Source of the DNA: Lentibacillus amyloliquefaciens
GTDB taxonomy: Bacteria > Bacillota > Bacilli > Bacillales > Amphibacillaceae
Assembly: GCF_001307805.1 (NCBI RefSeq)
Contig: NZ_CP013862.1
Location: 3,224,001 to 3,288,000 of the forward strand
Length of the DNA: 64,000 bases
Direction: 5' to 3'
The notes under the pieces are model-generated. The model saw only the letters and a list, made by a program, of their open reading frames with translations, was not told the origin of the DNA and ran no database searches. The first letter of the stretch is position 1. Each line of letters opens with the position of its first letter. Position numbers and translations under genes: made by a program. Below are positions 7,992 to 18,094 of this stretch, one piece after another.

Positions 7992-9659
7992 TTGGAAATC
8001 ACAAGAAAAATCACAACGGAAGTTCTGGTAGTGGGGAGTGGACTTTCAGGAATAAAAGCAACAAAAGAATTGGCAGATATGGATCATGACGTTTTAATGG
8101 TGACAAAAACGAAGCTGGCTTCAGGTTCCAGCTTCTATCCCTTAAAAGCATCATTGGGTACACAGGTAACAAAGGATGAAGATGATAAAGAAATTTTCTT
8201 GCAGGATATAGAAGATTTGAGCCGCGGAATGCACAATCAGAAGCTTGCTGAAACCTATGTTAACGATATTCCGGAACGTGTGGCAGAATATCCCAACATT
8301 GGCGTTGATGCAAAGAAACTGGAAGGTGAAAGAAAAGCTTGCTTTGCCAATCATTCCCGGGATATTTATTTGCTAAGTGACTGGGATCAGATTCGAAAAA
8401 ATGTTAAAGAGATATTTAATCAATACGACAATTTAAATGTGATGCAAAAAACAGTAGTTGTGTCATTAATAAAGAAAGAAGGTCAAATCGCAGGCGCTAT
8501 TCTGTTGGATAACCAAAATGAATTTGTCATGGTGGAGTGTCAGGCTGTGATACTCGCTTCAGGTGGGTTTGGCAGTATCTATAAACATAACCTGAATCCG
8601 GCTGATGTCGATGGCTCCGGTCATATGTTAGCTGTTGAAGCAGGTGCGAGTTTAGTAAACATGGAGTTTATCCAATTTATTCCGGGCATTACGACACCAA
8701 GATATAAAACACTATTCGGTGAACATACCCTGATGTACTGCCGGGATATTGTTGACGATGAGGGAGAAAGTTTGCTTGATTCTTATCTTCCGGAGAACCT
8801 TTCCAAAAATGAATCCCTGGCGATCAGAAGCACACACGGCCCTTTTACGCATTCACTGGAATCCAAGTACTTTGACATCGCTATGATGGAGAATATTATT
8901 AGAACAAAGAACGAAAATGGATTTACATTGCTGTATGATGATGAACTGTACGAAAATGAAGAAGAGTTTTATAAAGTTTATCTCGATTGGCTAAAGGAGA
9001 AAAACGTTCACTTAACAGAACAGGAAGTGAAGATTGCACCCTTCGCCCATGCCAGTAATGGCGGTGTATCGATCGATGAAAACGGCGGAACAGGCATTGC
9101 TGGCTTGTATGCCATCGGCGAATTGTCAGCCAATATCGAAGGGGCCAATCGACTGGGCGGTAATTCCACTGGCGCTTGTATGGTGTTTGGGAAGCGATCG
9201 GCTATTGATTGCGATGCGTATTTACAGACAGCTGAAAGATATGAACTAAGTGAAGCAGATGGCGAGGCACACTTGGAACAGTTATCTGAATCTATAAATT
9301 CAGGTTCTCCAGATGATTTAACCGCTAATCAGATGATTGATCAGATAAAAGAGATTATGTGGTATTATGGAAATGTCGTTCGCTCAGAAGTCCGTTTAGT
9401 TGATGCCTTGGAGCAAATCAGTGAACTTGAATCAGGGTTTATGTTTGCAGATCTCCTGGAACACAAACAGTCAAGAAAGCTTGCCATGAAAGGAAGAAAC
9501 TTTATAAAGATGGCCCGCATTCTACTTCAAGCAATGCTTGCAAGAAAAGAAAGCCGGGGTGCTCATTATAGAGAAGATTATCCTGCAGAGAATTCATCAT
9601 ATGACAAGCGTTTATTTATTGCGAACGAGAATGAAACCACATCATATGAATTTTTATAA
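7992..9659 (+). CDS. FAD-dependent oxidoreductase, fumarate reductase/succinate dehydrogenase flavoprotein family
   Basis: A 555-aa protein starting at TTG with GGTGGG upstream. The FAD-binding motif VVGSGLSGIKA is at residues 14-24. A second FAD segment ANRLGGNSTGACMVFGKRSA is near 390, and the C-terminal SRGAHYREDYP is diagnostic of the SdhA/FrdA/L-aspartate oxidase family. There is no Tat signal, heme domain or iron-sulfur partner gene. Such a flavoprotein is not part of known nan pathways. It may oxidise or reduce a sialic acid derivative, or pass electrons elsewhere. A terminator-like hairpin separates it from nanK. Confidence 0.85.
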   Translation: MEITRKITTEVLVVGSGLSGIKATKELADMDHDVLMVTKTKLASGSSFYPLKASLGTQVTKDEDDKEIFLQDIEDLSRGMHNQKLAETYVNDIPERVAEYPNIGVDAKKLEGERKACFANHSRDIYLLSDWDQIRKNVKEIFNQYDNLNVMQKTVVVSLIKKEGQIAGAILLDNQNEFVMVECQAVILASGGFGSIYKHNLNPADVDGSGHMLAVEAGASLVNMEFIQFIPGITTPRYKTLFGEHTLMYCRDIVDDEGESLLDSYLPENLSKNESLAIRSTHGPFTHSLESKYFDIAMMENIIRTKNENGFTLLYDDELYENEEEFYKVYLDWLKEKNVHLTEQEVKIAPFAHASNGGVSIDENGGTGIAGLYAIGELSANIEGANRLGGNSTGACMVFGKRSAIDCDAYLQTAERYELSEADGEAHLEQLSESINSGSPDDLTANQMIDQIKEIMWYYGNVVRSEVRLVDALEQISELESGFMFADLLEHKQSRKLAMKGRNFIKMARILLQAMLARKESRGAHYREDYPAENSSYDKRLFIANENETTSYEFL

Positions 9660-9679
9660 ACAGAAAGATGACTATATTT

Positions 9680-9716
9680 AAGAGAGAAAAGCCTGGCTAT
9701 GGTTTTTCTCTTTTTA
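9680..9716 (+). terminator. Intra-operon terminator/attenuator hairpin
   Basis: AAGAGAGAAAAGCC pairs with GGTTTTTCTCTTTT, followed by TT. It lies between the flavoprotein and nanK and would reduce read-through into the kinase and regulator. Confidence 0.7.
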
Positions 9717-9734
9717 TTGAAAAGGAGAAACGAT

Positions 9735-10648
9735 ATGTTAATTGCTGTTTTTGATATCGGTGGAACGTCAATAAAGTATGGCATTGTCGATGAAGAAGGC
9801 AACATTTTAATGGATGGTTCTTTTCCATCAGAGGCGCACATCGGCGGAGAAGCCATTATAAAAAATGTCATTGCCAAAAGTAAGACACTGCAGCATGACT
9901 GGAATCTTGATGGTATCGCCATCAGTTCAGCGGGACAGATTGACAACAAAGCAGGTGTTGTCGTTCATGCTACCGACAATATCCCCGGCTACACGGGTGT
10001 CCGGATTAAACAAAGCATACAGGATGCCACGGGATTACCGGTCGCAGCGGAAAACGATGTGAACTGCACGGCGCTGGGGAATATTGGAAAGGTGCAGCAA
10101 TGGGTGCGGATGATTTTCTCTGTGTCACCATTGGCACCGGTATTGGTGGCGCGATTTTTAAAGATGGAAAATTATATTCCGGGTCGCGTTTTTCGGCTGG
10201 TGAAATAGGCCATATCAATCTGTATCCAGGCGGAAAGGCGTGTACGTGCGGCGATAGCGGTTGTTTGGAAAGGTATGCTTCAAGTTCTGCGCTTCAGGAG
10301 ATGATATTTGATAGATTAGGGTATAAAATGGAATTGAAAGATTTCTTTGATCGGTTACGCACCGGCGATGATGAATGCGTAACGTTATATAACCGGTGGA
10401 TTGATGATCTGACGACAGGTCTGAAGTCGATCGTACATATTTTAAATCCGGAATTGATTGTCATTGGCGGCGGGATATCGGCACAGGGTGATTTTCTGTT
10501 GGATCCGATCAAGGAGTCATTGTCGAAAAAGATCATGCCGAATCACGCAGCCAGTTTGGATGTCAGGATAGCGCAGCATGGCAATCAGGCAAATTTGCTG
10601 GGGGCAGCTAAACAATTTTTGATGATAAAGGATGGTGAATATGGATAA
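9735..10648 (+). pseudogene. nanK: N-acetylmannosamine kinase (ROK family), frameshifted
   Basis: The protein is split over two frames. 9735-about 10085 gives MLIAVFDIGGTSIKYG (ROK ATP-binding motif) to AENDVNCTALGNI. The next frame gives WKGAAMGADDFLCVTIGTGIGGAIF, the zinc motif region HINLYPGGKACTCGDSGCLE and the C-terminus to 10648. Adding one T to the TT at about 10085 restores one ROK protein of about 304 aa, a normal length. The enzyme phosphorylates ManNAc for NanE. AAAGGAG precedes the ATG. Whether this is real inactivation or a base-calling error is open, since glpD and phnJ here also each lack one base. Confidence 0.88.
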
Positions 10649-11480
10649 AAATCAGTTCAATGGTGTCAAGCCATCGATAACAATGGAGCAGCACAAACAC
10701 AGCTTTACGAAATCTGAGAAAAAGATATATCACTATATTCAGTCCAACAGCCAGCAGGTCCTGTATCATTCATTAACTGAATTATCGGAAGCAAGCGGTG
10801 TTGCTGAAGCGACTGTTCTTCGTTTTTTCCGTAAATTGGGTTTCAAAGGTTTTCAGGATTTTAAATTTCTATTCGCTCAGGAAGTGACAGTCCCGGAGAA
10901 TGATAACAACGACGAGACCTATGTCAATAAAATCAAACATAATATGGTACAGGCGGTTGAGAATTCCTATGAAGTGATCGACCATGACTCTCTGAAACTA
11001 TGTGTGGATGCGATTGATGCCGCAGATGACGTTGTGCTCTTTGGTGTGGGCTCTTCAGGCATTGCGGCACTGGATATGCAAAACAGGCTCATGCGAATCG
11101 GTAAACACGTGAGCGCTGTGACCGATCCCCATTTTCAATTCATGCGCGCTTCCTCGATGAATGAAAATACGGTCGTCATTGCTGTTAGTCTGACCGGAAG
11201 TACAAAAGACATCGTGGATTCGGTCGAAATTGCCAAGCAGCAAAATGCAACGGTGATTGCGTTAACCAATTATATTAAATCGCCACTCACCCAATATGCC
11301 GATCATGTTCTGCTTTCGTCTGCCAAAGAAAGCCCATTGGACAGCGGTTCACTTGTGGCTAAAGTGTCACAGTTATTTTTAATTGATCTTATTTGCACAG
11401 GTCTCACGATTAAAAATTACGAAAACGCCGAGGAAGTCAGAATGGGAATAAGCAAGAACACGGCGCGTAAGTTGTATTGA
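10641..11480 (+). CDS. nanR: RpiR/MurR-family transcriptional regulator of the nan operon
   Basis: A 279-aa protein with an N-terminal HTH_6 domain (about residues 15-85, SEASGVAEATVLRFFRKLGFKGFQDFK) and a C-terminal SIS sugar-phosphate-binding domain (about 120-260, FGVGSSGIAALDMQNRLMRIG and AVSLTGSTKDIVDS). The ATG at 10641 has AAAGGATG upstream and overlaps the end of nanK by 8 nt. Family members sense amino-sugar phosphates, so it probably represses the nan units in answer to ManNAc-6-P or GlcNAc-6-P. The inverted repeat at 6296 is a candidate target. The symbol is by context. Confidence 0.85.
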   Translation: MDKNQFNGVKPSITMEQHKHSFTKSEKKIYHYIQSNSQQVLYHSLTELSEASGVAEATVLRFFRKLGFKGFQDFKFLFAQEVTVPENDNNDETYVNKIKHNMVQAVENSYEVIDHDSLKLCVDAIDAADDVVLFGVGSSGIAALDMQNRLMRIGKHVSAVTDPHFQFMRASSMNENTVVIAVSLTGSTKDIVDSVEIAKQQNATVIALTNYIKSPLTQYADHVLLSSAKESPLDSGSLVAKVSQLFLIDLICTGLTIKNYENAEEVRMGISKNTARKLY

Positions 11481-11537
11481 CCGACACTGCAGGGTGGAAA
11501 GCACACGGTTAATCAGCAGAAGGAAGGTATTTTCAAT

Positions 11538-12179
11538 ATGAAGAAACGGGTTGTATGTTTTGGTGACTCAAACACATGGGGCTATGATGCGGAAACGATA
11601 GGGCGGTTTTCTGAAGATATTAGATGGCCGTGTCTTTTGCAGCAGCGGCTGGGCGATGACTATCAGGTGATTGAAGAAGGCCTTTCAGGGCGGACGAGCG
11701 TAAATGATGATCCGTTAGTCGAGGGGTTAAATGCTTTTTCTTACATTCATCCTTGTTTAATGAGTCATTCGCAATTGGAACTTGTTGTTATTATGCTTGG
11801 TACAAATGACACCAAGGAAAGGTTTGGTTTAACGGCATATAACATCGCACAAGGCATAGCAAGACTTGCCCATAAGGCTAAGAGTGCCAATGCGGGAAGA
11901 CTGGGAGGAGCGCCGAAAGTATTAGTGGTGACCCCGCCTCCCATCGGTGCACAGTATGCCGACACTGATATAAAACATCCAATGGGTGAAAACTGTGATA
12001 TGAAATCAAGAGAATTTCCGAGGCATCTAAAGGGATTATTGAAAGGCACCGGGATAGACTTTTTAGATGCAGGCAATGCTGTATCAATGAACCAAATCGA
12101 TTTTATGCATTTGGATCAGGCGGGTCACAAGCAGTTGGCTGATTTGGTTTTCGAAAAGGTAGAGTCGATTGCAGAATGA
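11538..12179 (+). CDS. SGNH/GDSL-family esterase
   Basis: A 213-aa protein without signal peptide. Block I GDSN (residues 9-12, nucleophile Ser), block III GTND (near residue 88) and block V D-F-M-H (near 196) give the catalytic set of SGNH hydrolases. AGAAGGAAGG lies upstream. It sits inside the sialic acid cluster, so removing O-acetyl groups from imported sialic acids is an attractive role, but the family is broad and this is inference. Intracellular action is implied by the missing signal. Confidence 0.8.
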   Translation: MKKRVVCFGDSNTWGYDAETIGRFSEDIRWPCLLQQRLGDDYQVIEEGLSGRTSVNDDPLVEGLNAFSYIHPCLMSHSQLELVVIMLGTNDTKERFGLTAYNIAQGIARLAHKAKSANAGRLGGAPKVLVVTPPPIGAQYADTDIKHPMGENCDMKSREFPRHLKGLLKGTGIDFLDAGNAVSMNQIDFMHLDQAGHKQLADLVFEKVESIAE

Positions 12180-12198
12180 TAAAAAGGAGCCAATTATC

Positions 12199-12885
12199 AT
12201 GACCTTAGAAATAATTGCAACCAGCTTAACGGATGTGAAACAGGCAGAAGCGTATGGGGCGGATCGTCTGGAATTATGTACGGGGATAGCAGAAGGTGGC
12301 ATAACCCCAAACTATGGGTTGATTGCTGAAGCGGTCAAAGCGGCCGCTATCCCGATTAACGTTATGATCCGTCCGCATAGCGAATCTTTTATGTATAACG
12401 AGGACGACTTAACCGTTATGAAAAAGGATATTCAAATGGTCAGAGAACTTGGAGCAAACGGCATTGTTATCGGTGCTCTGACAGCTGATGATATGATTGA
12501 TGAAGCAGTGCTGAAACAGCTATTGGATGAAGCGCAAGGATTGGATGTCACGTTCCATCGGGAATTTGATTTTGCTCGCAATCAGGAGGAAGCTTTGGCA
12601 TGTCTGGCCGGCTATCCCCAGGTGAAACGCATTCTAACATCAGCAGGTCAGCAGCCTGCACCTCAAGCTGTGCAAAATATGAAGCAGTTAATGCAGCTTG
12701 CAGGGAATACACATCTCGAAATCATGGCTGGTCATGGATTGAAAGCAGACAACTTTGCAAAATTTTATAAGGAAACTGAGCCAAAAGAAGTGCATTTTGG
12801 GTCTGGTGTGCGTGAAAAGGGAAGTTTTTCGTACTCAATTGATGAGAGAAAGATGAATGATATTAAAACTGTCTTGAGATCATAA
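12199..12885 (+). CDS. cutC: CutC family TIM-barrel protein
   Basis: A 228-aa protein (ATG at 12199, AAAAAGGAG upstream). Signatures: LEIIATSLTDVKQAEAYGADRLELC at the start, PINVMIRPHSESF, VTFHREFD, KRILTSAGQ and the C-terminal EVHFGSGVRE. CutC was linked to copper tolerance in E. coli, but the enzymatic role of the family is unsettled. Here it is the last gene of a sialic acid cluster, which fits a carbohydrate-linked function better than metal handling. It ends before a strong terminator. Confidence 0.9.
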   Translation: MTLEIIATSLTDVKQAEAYGADRLELCTGIAEGGITPNYGLIAEAVKAAAIPINVMIRPHSESFMYNEDDLTVMKKDIQMVRELGANGIVIGALTADDMIDEAVLKQLLDEAQGLDVTFHREFDFARNQEEALACLAGYPQVKRILTSAGQQPAPQAVQNMKQLMQLAGNTHLEIMAGHGLKADNFAKFYKETEPKEVHFGSGVREKGSFSYSIDERKMNDIKTVLRS

Positions 12886-12915
12886 CTTTTCCTTTAAGCG
12901 TTTTTAAAAAAATAA

Positions 12916-12968
12916 AAGGCTGAATGATAACGTCACCATACTGCGTGAGTTTGTCATTCAGCCTTCTT
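12916..12968. terminator. Bidirectional terminator between cutC and tkt
   Basis: AAGGCTGAATGATAAC pairs with GTTTGTCATTCAGCCTT. The genes on both sides converge here, and an A-rich run precedes the stem, giving T for the minus strand. Confidence 0.85.
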
Positions 12969-12978
12969 CAATCAACAC

Positions 12979-14982
12979 TTATTCAACAAAATCCTCAACA
13001 ATTTTCACGACATTTTCTACCGTGAAGCCATATTCCTCAATAACTTTGTCGCCTTTGGCTGATGCGCCGAAGCGGTCGATGCCGATAACTTTGCCTTTTT
13101 CGCCGACATAGCGTTCCCAGCCGAATGATGCGGCCATTTCGATAGCAACGCGATTTTTCACGTGTGGCGGGATCACTGAGTTCCGGTAGGCCTCATCTTG
13201 GGCGGCAAAACGATCCCATGACGGCATGCTGACAACACTTGCGTCAATGCCTTTTGCCTGCAATTCTTTCTGGGCATTCACGGCCAGCTGCACTTCAGAA
13301 CCTGTTGCCAAGAGGACAGTATCCGGTGTGTCTTTTTCAGCCGGGCTGAGGACGTATGCACCTCGCTTAACACCTTCGTATGCCTTTTCTTTTGTGCCTT
13401 CGAGTGTTGGCAGATTTTGGCGTGTCAGAACAAGTGCTGTTGGCTGATTGTCCGATTCCAGCGACAGTCTCCAGGCTGCACTTGTTTCGTTGCCGTCTGC
13501 AGGGCGGATCAGCGAAAGTCCCGGCATTGCACGTAATGCGGCCAGCTGCTCGATCGGCTCGTGTGTCGGACCGTCTTCACCGACTGCGATTGAATCGTGT
13601 GTGAAGACATAAGTGACAGGCGCCTGCATAATGGATGACAGGCGGATGGCCGGTCTGACATAGTCGCTGAAGACAAAGAATGTGCCGGCAAATACGTTCA
13701 GACCGCCGTGCAGGGCCATACCGTTCAAGGCAGCACCCATGGCATGCTCGCGTACACCGAACCAAATATTGCGTCCGGCATGATTCCGGCGTGAAAAATC
13801 ATCTTCATCATTAATGGTCGTTTTATTTGAACCGGCAAGGTCAGCGCTGCCGCCGAAGACGTTTGGCACTGTTTGGGCAATGGCATTGAGCACTTTGCCT
13901 GAAGCGGCGCGAGTTGCCACAGTATCCTCGCCCGGTTCGAATACAGGCAAGTCTTCCTCCCAGCCGTCAGGGAGTTCACCTTTTATCGCAAGCTCAAGTT
14001 CTTCAGTCTGTTCAGGATAACTATTTTTATATGAATCCATTAATTCATTCCATTCAGCTTCTGCTTCAGCACCCCGCTCACCGATTTTTTCCTGAAAGTC
14101 ACTATAGACTTCATCAGGCACATGGAATTCGTCGTGTGTCCACTGATAGAATTCTTTCGCTGCTTTTACTTCATCTGAGCCAAGCGGTGCGCCGTGAGAA
14201 GCTGCGGATGCTGATTTGTTCGGAGCACCATAGCCGATGACCGTTTTAACTTCGATCAAGGTTGGCTGCTCAGTGTTTTGCTGTGCTGCTTGAATGGCGC
14301 TGCGGAGGGCGGCTGTATCATTGCCATCTTCAACGTACAGTACCTGCCAGCCATACGCTTCGAAACGTTTCTGTGTTTCATCTGAAAACGACCGATCCAG
14401 GTCACCGTCCAGTGAGATATCGTTTGAATCATACAGCGCAATCAGTTTGCCGAGGCCAAGATGTCCTGCGAGTGAAGCGGCTTCGTGAGAAATACCTTCC
14501 ATTAAATCACCGTCACTGACAAGTGCGTACGTAAAATGATCGACTACCGGCAAATTTGGCTTGTTAAATTTAGCTGCCAAATGGGCCTCAGCCATCGCCA
14601 TTCCGACAGACATGGCAATGCCCTGGCCAAGCGGACCTGTTGTCGCCTCAACACCATCTGTATGGTGGACTTCAGGATGTCCCGGCGTTTTGGAACCCCA
14701 CTGGCGGAACCCTTTCAAGTCATCGATTGTGACGTTATAGCCGGATAAATGAAGCAGGCTGTACAAGAGCATTGAGCCATGCCCGGCAGACAGGACAAAG
14801 CGATCCCGGTTAAACCATTGGGAATGCTTCGGATTGTGACACATGAAATCTGTCCATAACGTATAGGCCATCGGAGCGGCGCCCATTGGCAGACCGGGGT
14901 GGCCGGAATTAGCGTTTTCAATAGCGTCAATTGATAATGTACGGATGGTATCGATTGAGAGTTGTTCGGTTGTGTTTGGCAT
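12979..14982 (-). CDS. tkt: Transketolase
   Basis: A 667-aa ThDP enzyme of full length. It transfers two-carbon units between ketose and aldose phosphates in the pentose phosphate pathway. N-terminal [20 protein letters not shown], the ThDP/Mg segment [21 protein letters not shown], the catalytic [17 protein letters not shown] and the [17 protein letters not shown] loop are all present. AGGAGG precedes the ATG. It is divergent from the PTS regulator at 15225 across a region with repeated TGTACAAT motifs. That placement suggests induction together with the neighbouring polyol PTS, supplying an exit for pentulose phosphates. Confidence 0.96.
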   Translation of the reverse strand: MPNTTEQLSIDTIRTLSIDAIENANSGHPGLPMGAAPMAYTLWTDFMCHNPKHSQWFNRDRFVLSAGHGSMLLYSLLHLSGYNVTIDDLKGFRQWGSKTPGHPEVHHTDGVEATTGPLGQGIAMSVGMAMAEAHLAAKFNKPNLPVVDHFTYALVSDGDLMEGISHEAASLAGHLGLGKLIALYDSNDISLDGDLDRSFSDETQKRFEAYGWQVLYVEDGNDTAALRSAIQAAQQNTEQPTLIEVKTVIGYGAPNKSASAASHGAPLGSDEVKAAKEFYQWTHDEFHVPDEVYSDFQEKIGERGAEAEAEWNELMDSYKNSYPEQTEELELAIKGELPDGWEEDLPVFEPGEDTVATRAASGKVLNAIAQTVPNVFGGSADLAGSNKTTINDEDDFSRRNHAGRNIWFGVREHAMGAALNGMALHGGLNVFAGTFFVFSDYVRPAIRLSSIMQAPVTYVFTHDSIAVGEDGPTHEPIEQLAALRAMPGLSLIRPADGNETSAAWRLSLESDNQPTALVLTRQNLPTLEGTKEKAYEGVKRGAYVLSPAEKDTPDTVLLATGSEVQLAVNAQKELQAKGIDASVVSMPSWDRFAAQDEAYRNSVIPPHVKNRVAIEMAASFGWERYVGEKGKVIGIDRFGASAKGDKVIEEYGFTVENVVKIVEDFVE

Positions 14983-15070
14983 ATTGTATTGCCTCCTAGG
15001 TATGTTGAATTTTCACAAATCAAGAATACATCATAATTTTACATTGATTATTTGTCGAAAACAAGGTAAA

Positions 15071-15139
15071 TATGTACAATAATTGTGAATGAAATATGTA
15101 CAATTTGGTTTTAAAAATGTAAATCACAATATTGTACAC
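15071..15139. promoter_or_regulatory. Repeated ATGTACAAT operator-like motifs between tkt and the PRD regulator
   Basis: ATGTACAAT occurs at 15072-15080 and again at about 15096-15104, and the reverse form ATTGTAC at 15131-15137. TTGTGA/TCACAA pieces lie beside them (15084, 15124). The arrangement in a divergent intergenic region suggests binding sites for a regulator of tkt and/or the PTS operon. The protein is unknown. Confidence 0.45.
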
Positions 15140-15224
15140 TAACTGTTCAATCACTTGTGCTGAAAACGTATACAGTAAGCATATAAAAGCTGATACAATA
15201 AATTTAACGAAGGAGGAAAGCAAG

Positions 15225-17282
15225 GTGCCGCTTAGTGAAAGGGATAATAAAATTCTTGATGAGCTCATCCGCAACCCCGGTATCACAAGTATGGCGTTAG
15301 AGCAGAAGTACAGCTTGACACGCAGGCAGCTTGGGTACAGCATTAATAAAATTAATGACTGGCTTATGAGCAAAAACCTTCCGAGCATTGAAAGAACAAG
15401 ACAAGGTCATTTTGTTATTGATCAATCCGTTTTCACTAAACTTGATGTGAAAGATGAAAGTGCTCCAATGGAAACGGCGGTTCTGACAGGACAACAGCGG
15501 ATGCAAATGATCATTATGATGCTGCTGAGCAGTAAAGAAGAACTATCTCTGAATCATTTTACAATCGAACTGGATGTAAGCAAAAATACAGTGTTAAATG
15601 ATCTGAAAGACGCTCAGACCTTCTTGAATGATTATGATTTGACTATTCGGTATTCGCGAAAATTCGGGTATTTACTCGAAGGCAAGGAATTCCAGATTCG
15701 TAAACTGCTCATCAAGATAACGTATCAGATACTGTCTTTGCATGATGGGGAACGGCGGTTGAAGGAATTAACGAGGATTGATGCCCGGGAAATAGCTGAA
15801 TACAATGGTCGCATCGAAAACGTTGAAAACAAGCTGAATTTACAATTTACGGATGAGAAGCTTGCAACCATGCCGTATATCCTGATATTGATTCTCAGAA
15901 GGATTAAAAAGGGTTACGCCATTAATATATTTTCCATTGAATATGAAGAGCTCTCAAATACGAAGGAATATCAAGCAACAGAAGAAATTTTCCGTGATGC
16001 CGAACAAATACCGATGGAAGAGCGCTTGTTCATCACACTGCATTTACTGACGACAAATGTTTATCGCACCGAGTTCCCGACAGAAGAGGATGTCATCCCG
16101 AACTTGATGCCCGTCATTGATGATATGCTGCGGCTGTTTGAAAAAAGTGCTTGTATTTATTTACAGGAGCGTAACCAGCTTTTGGATAAACTTCTCCAGC
16201 ATTTAAAACCGGCATATTACCGCATTAAATATCAGCTGTCGGAAACCATTTCGCTTCAAGGTTCATTAAGTACTGAGTTCAAGGAACTGCACCATCTGGT
16301 TAAACGGTCTATCGGCCCACTGGCAGATTTGATTGGCAGCAGTATTCCCGATAGCGAAGTCACATATATAACGATGCTGATCGGCGGCTGGATGAAGCGG
16401 CAGGGCGAGAGTATTGAGAAGAAAATAAAGGCCATTGTCGTCTGTCCGCAGGGTGTATCCGTTTCAAGGCTCATGTTTAATGAATTAAACGAATTGTTTC
16501 CGGAGTTTGTTTTTCTCGATTCGTTATCTGTCAGGGAATTTTTAAATTATTCATTTGACTATGACATCGTCTTCGCACCGACGCACTTGGAAACGAACAA
16601 GAAATTATTCATTGCCAAAGCTTTCCTTGGACGTGAAGATAAACAGCGTCTCAGGAAACAGGTCATGCTTGAATTGCACGGCTACCTGCCGCAGGACTTG
16701 AATGTCGACGAACTAATGGAGATTATCCGAAATCATGCCACGATAAACAATGAAGGGGCATTGGCAGAAGACCTGCAGCAATATGTGAACCGTGATGATG
16801 ATTCATCTGTTTATCAGCGCCCATCGAAAAAATCCATTAATTTGGATGATTTGCTGACACCTGAGACGATTCTATTAAAAAATAACGTTGTGTCATGGGA
16901 AGAAGCCGTTCGTATGGGTGCGGCGCCGTTGGTTGAGAGTGGTGTTATCACGGCAGATTACGTGGAGGCAATGCTTCACTATTCAGAGGAAGATCCTTAT
17001 ATCGTCATCGGACCGAACATGGCCATTCCCCATGCATCCCCGGAGGATGGTGTCAATCAGGTTGGAATTAGTTTATTAAAACTGGATGAAGGTGTCACAT
17101 TTTCATCAGATTACAGCATTCATTTAATTATTGTTATCAGTGCAGTTGATAAAGAGCAGCACTTGCACGCACTCATGCAGCTGATGGAACTTGCCGGCTC
17201 AGAACATGACCGGAACCGATTGATATCTGCCGGCTCTGTTGACGAAATGTATACGATTATACAATCCTACTCCTCCGATTAA
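15225..17282 (+). CDS. PRD-containing transcriptional activator with EIIB- and EIIA-like domains (LicR/MtlR type)
   Basis: About 685 aa from the GTG at 15225, which has AAGGAGG upstream; the longer frame from 15132 lacks a ribosome site. Order: two winged helices (about 1-135), two PRD regions (about 160-390), a EIIB-like domain with VVCPQGVS (about 410-490) and a C-terminal EIIA domain with the phosphorylatable His in MAIPHASPEDG. Such proteins activate PTS operons when phosphorylated by HPr and not by their own EIIB. The gatABC genes follow directly, so this is almost certainly their activator. Confidence 0.9.
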   Translation: MPLSERDNKILDELIRNPGITSMALEQKYSLTRRQLGYSINKINDWLMSKNLPSIERTRQGHFVIDQSVFTKLDVKDESAPMETAVLTGQQRMQMIIMMLLSSKEELSLNHFTIELDVSKNTVLNDLKDAQTFLNDYDLTIRYSRKFGYLLEGKEFQIRKLLIKITYQILSLHDGERRLKELTRIDAREIAEYNGRIENVENKLNLQFTDEKLATMPYILILILRRIKKGYAINIFSIEYEELSNTKEYQATEEIFRDAEQIPMEERLFITLHLLTTNVYRTEFPTEEDVIPNLMPVIDDMLRLFEKSACIYLQERNQLLDKLLQHLKPAYYRIKYQLSETISLQGSLSTEFKELHHLVKRSIGPLADLIGSSIPDSEVTYITMLIGGWMKRQGESIEKKIKAIVVCPQGVSVSRLMFNELNELFPEFVFLDSLSVREFLNYSFDYDIVFAPTHLETNKKLFIAKAFLGREDKQRLRKQVMLELHGYLPQDLNVDELMEIIRNHATINNEGALAEDLQQYVNRDDDSSVYQRPSKKSINLDDLLTPETILLKNNVVSWEEAVRMGAAPLVESGVITADYVEAMLHYSEEDPYIVIGPNMAIPHASPEDGVNQVGISLLKLDEGVTFSSDYSIHLIIVISAVDKEQHLHALMQLMELAGSEHDRNRLISAGSVDEMYTIIQSYSSD

Positions 17283-17319
17283 GTGATTGATTTTTACTCA
17301 CATAGAAAGGGTGTCGCAA

Positions 17320-17811
17320 ATGAGTGAACTGTATTTCGATGAATCTGTCATTCTATTAGATGTAGAAAGCGATTCAAAAGAAGACGTTTTAACCGAAATG
17401 AGTCAAAACCTTATTGATAAAAATCTTGTTAAAGAAAGTTTCAAGGAAGCGATTATTTCAAGGGAAGGCGAATTTGCAACCGGCCTGCCGACAGGGGACG
17501 TTCCGGTGGCCATCCCGCATACCGACGTGGAACACGTTAATCAAAAAACAATCAGCGTCGGTATATTGAAGAATCCGGTAGACTTTTTTGTCATGGGCGA
17601 TGACAGCGAAACAACACCAGTTAAAGTTGTGTTTATGCTCGCAATGGAGGAAGCCGATTCGCAACTCTCTCTGCTGCAAAAATTAATGCAGGTATTCCAG
17701 GATCAGGCCTTATTGCAAAGCTTGGCAAACACTTCAGATAAAACAGAGCTTAAACACTTACTGGAAGATAAACTGGAACTTAATTCTTTTGAAGGAGGTG
17801 AAGTGAAATGA
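17320..17811 (+). CDS. gatA: PTS EIIA component, galactitol/fructose-mannitol type
   Basis: A 163-aa cytosolic phosphocarrier that passes phosphate from HPr to EIIB. The ATG at 17320 follows AAAGGGTG. The active-site histidine is H67 in VPVAIPHTDVEH. It overlaps gatB by 4 nt (ATGA), so the two are translationally coupled. The real substrate may be a polyol other than galactitol (see the cluster). Confidence 0.9.
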   Translation: MSELYFDESVILLDVESDSKEDVLTEMSQNLIDKNLVKESFKEAIISREGEFATGLPTGDVPVAIPHTDVEHVNQKTISVGILKNPVDFFVMGDDSETTPVKVVFMLAMEEADSQLSLLQKLMQVFQDQALLQSLANTSDKTELKHLLEDKLELNSFEGGEVK

Positions 17812-18092
17812 AAAAGAAACAAGTATTGGTAGCATGCGGTGCTGGCATCGCAACATCCACAGTTGTTAACAGCGCTATTGAAGAGATGGCGAAAGAGCAT
17901 AAAATTGATGTAGATTTAAAACAAATTAAAATTACTGAAGTGGGAAGCTATGAAGACAGTGCTGACCTGTTGGTGACAACAGCAAAGACGAAGAAAGAAT
18001 TCGCGTTCCCTGTCATCAACGCACAATCCTTCCTAACAGGCATTGGAACGGACGATACGAAAAAGCAAATTTTGGAAGAACTTCAAAAATAG
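17808..18092 (+). CDS. gatB: PTS EIIB component, galactitol type
   Basis: A 94-aa protein. The phosphorylated cysteine is C10 in VACGAGIATSTVV, the hallmark of galactitol-type EIIB domains. GAAGGAGG precedes the ATG. It takes phosphate from the 17320 product and gives it to the sugar bound by the EIIC at 18163. Confidence 0.93.
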   Translation: MKKKQVLVACGAGIATSTVVNSAIEEMAKEHKIDVDLKQIKITEVGSYEDSADLLVTTAKTKKEFAFPVINAQSFLTGIGTDDTKKQILEELQK

Positions 18093-18094
18093 AA

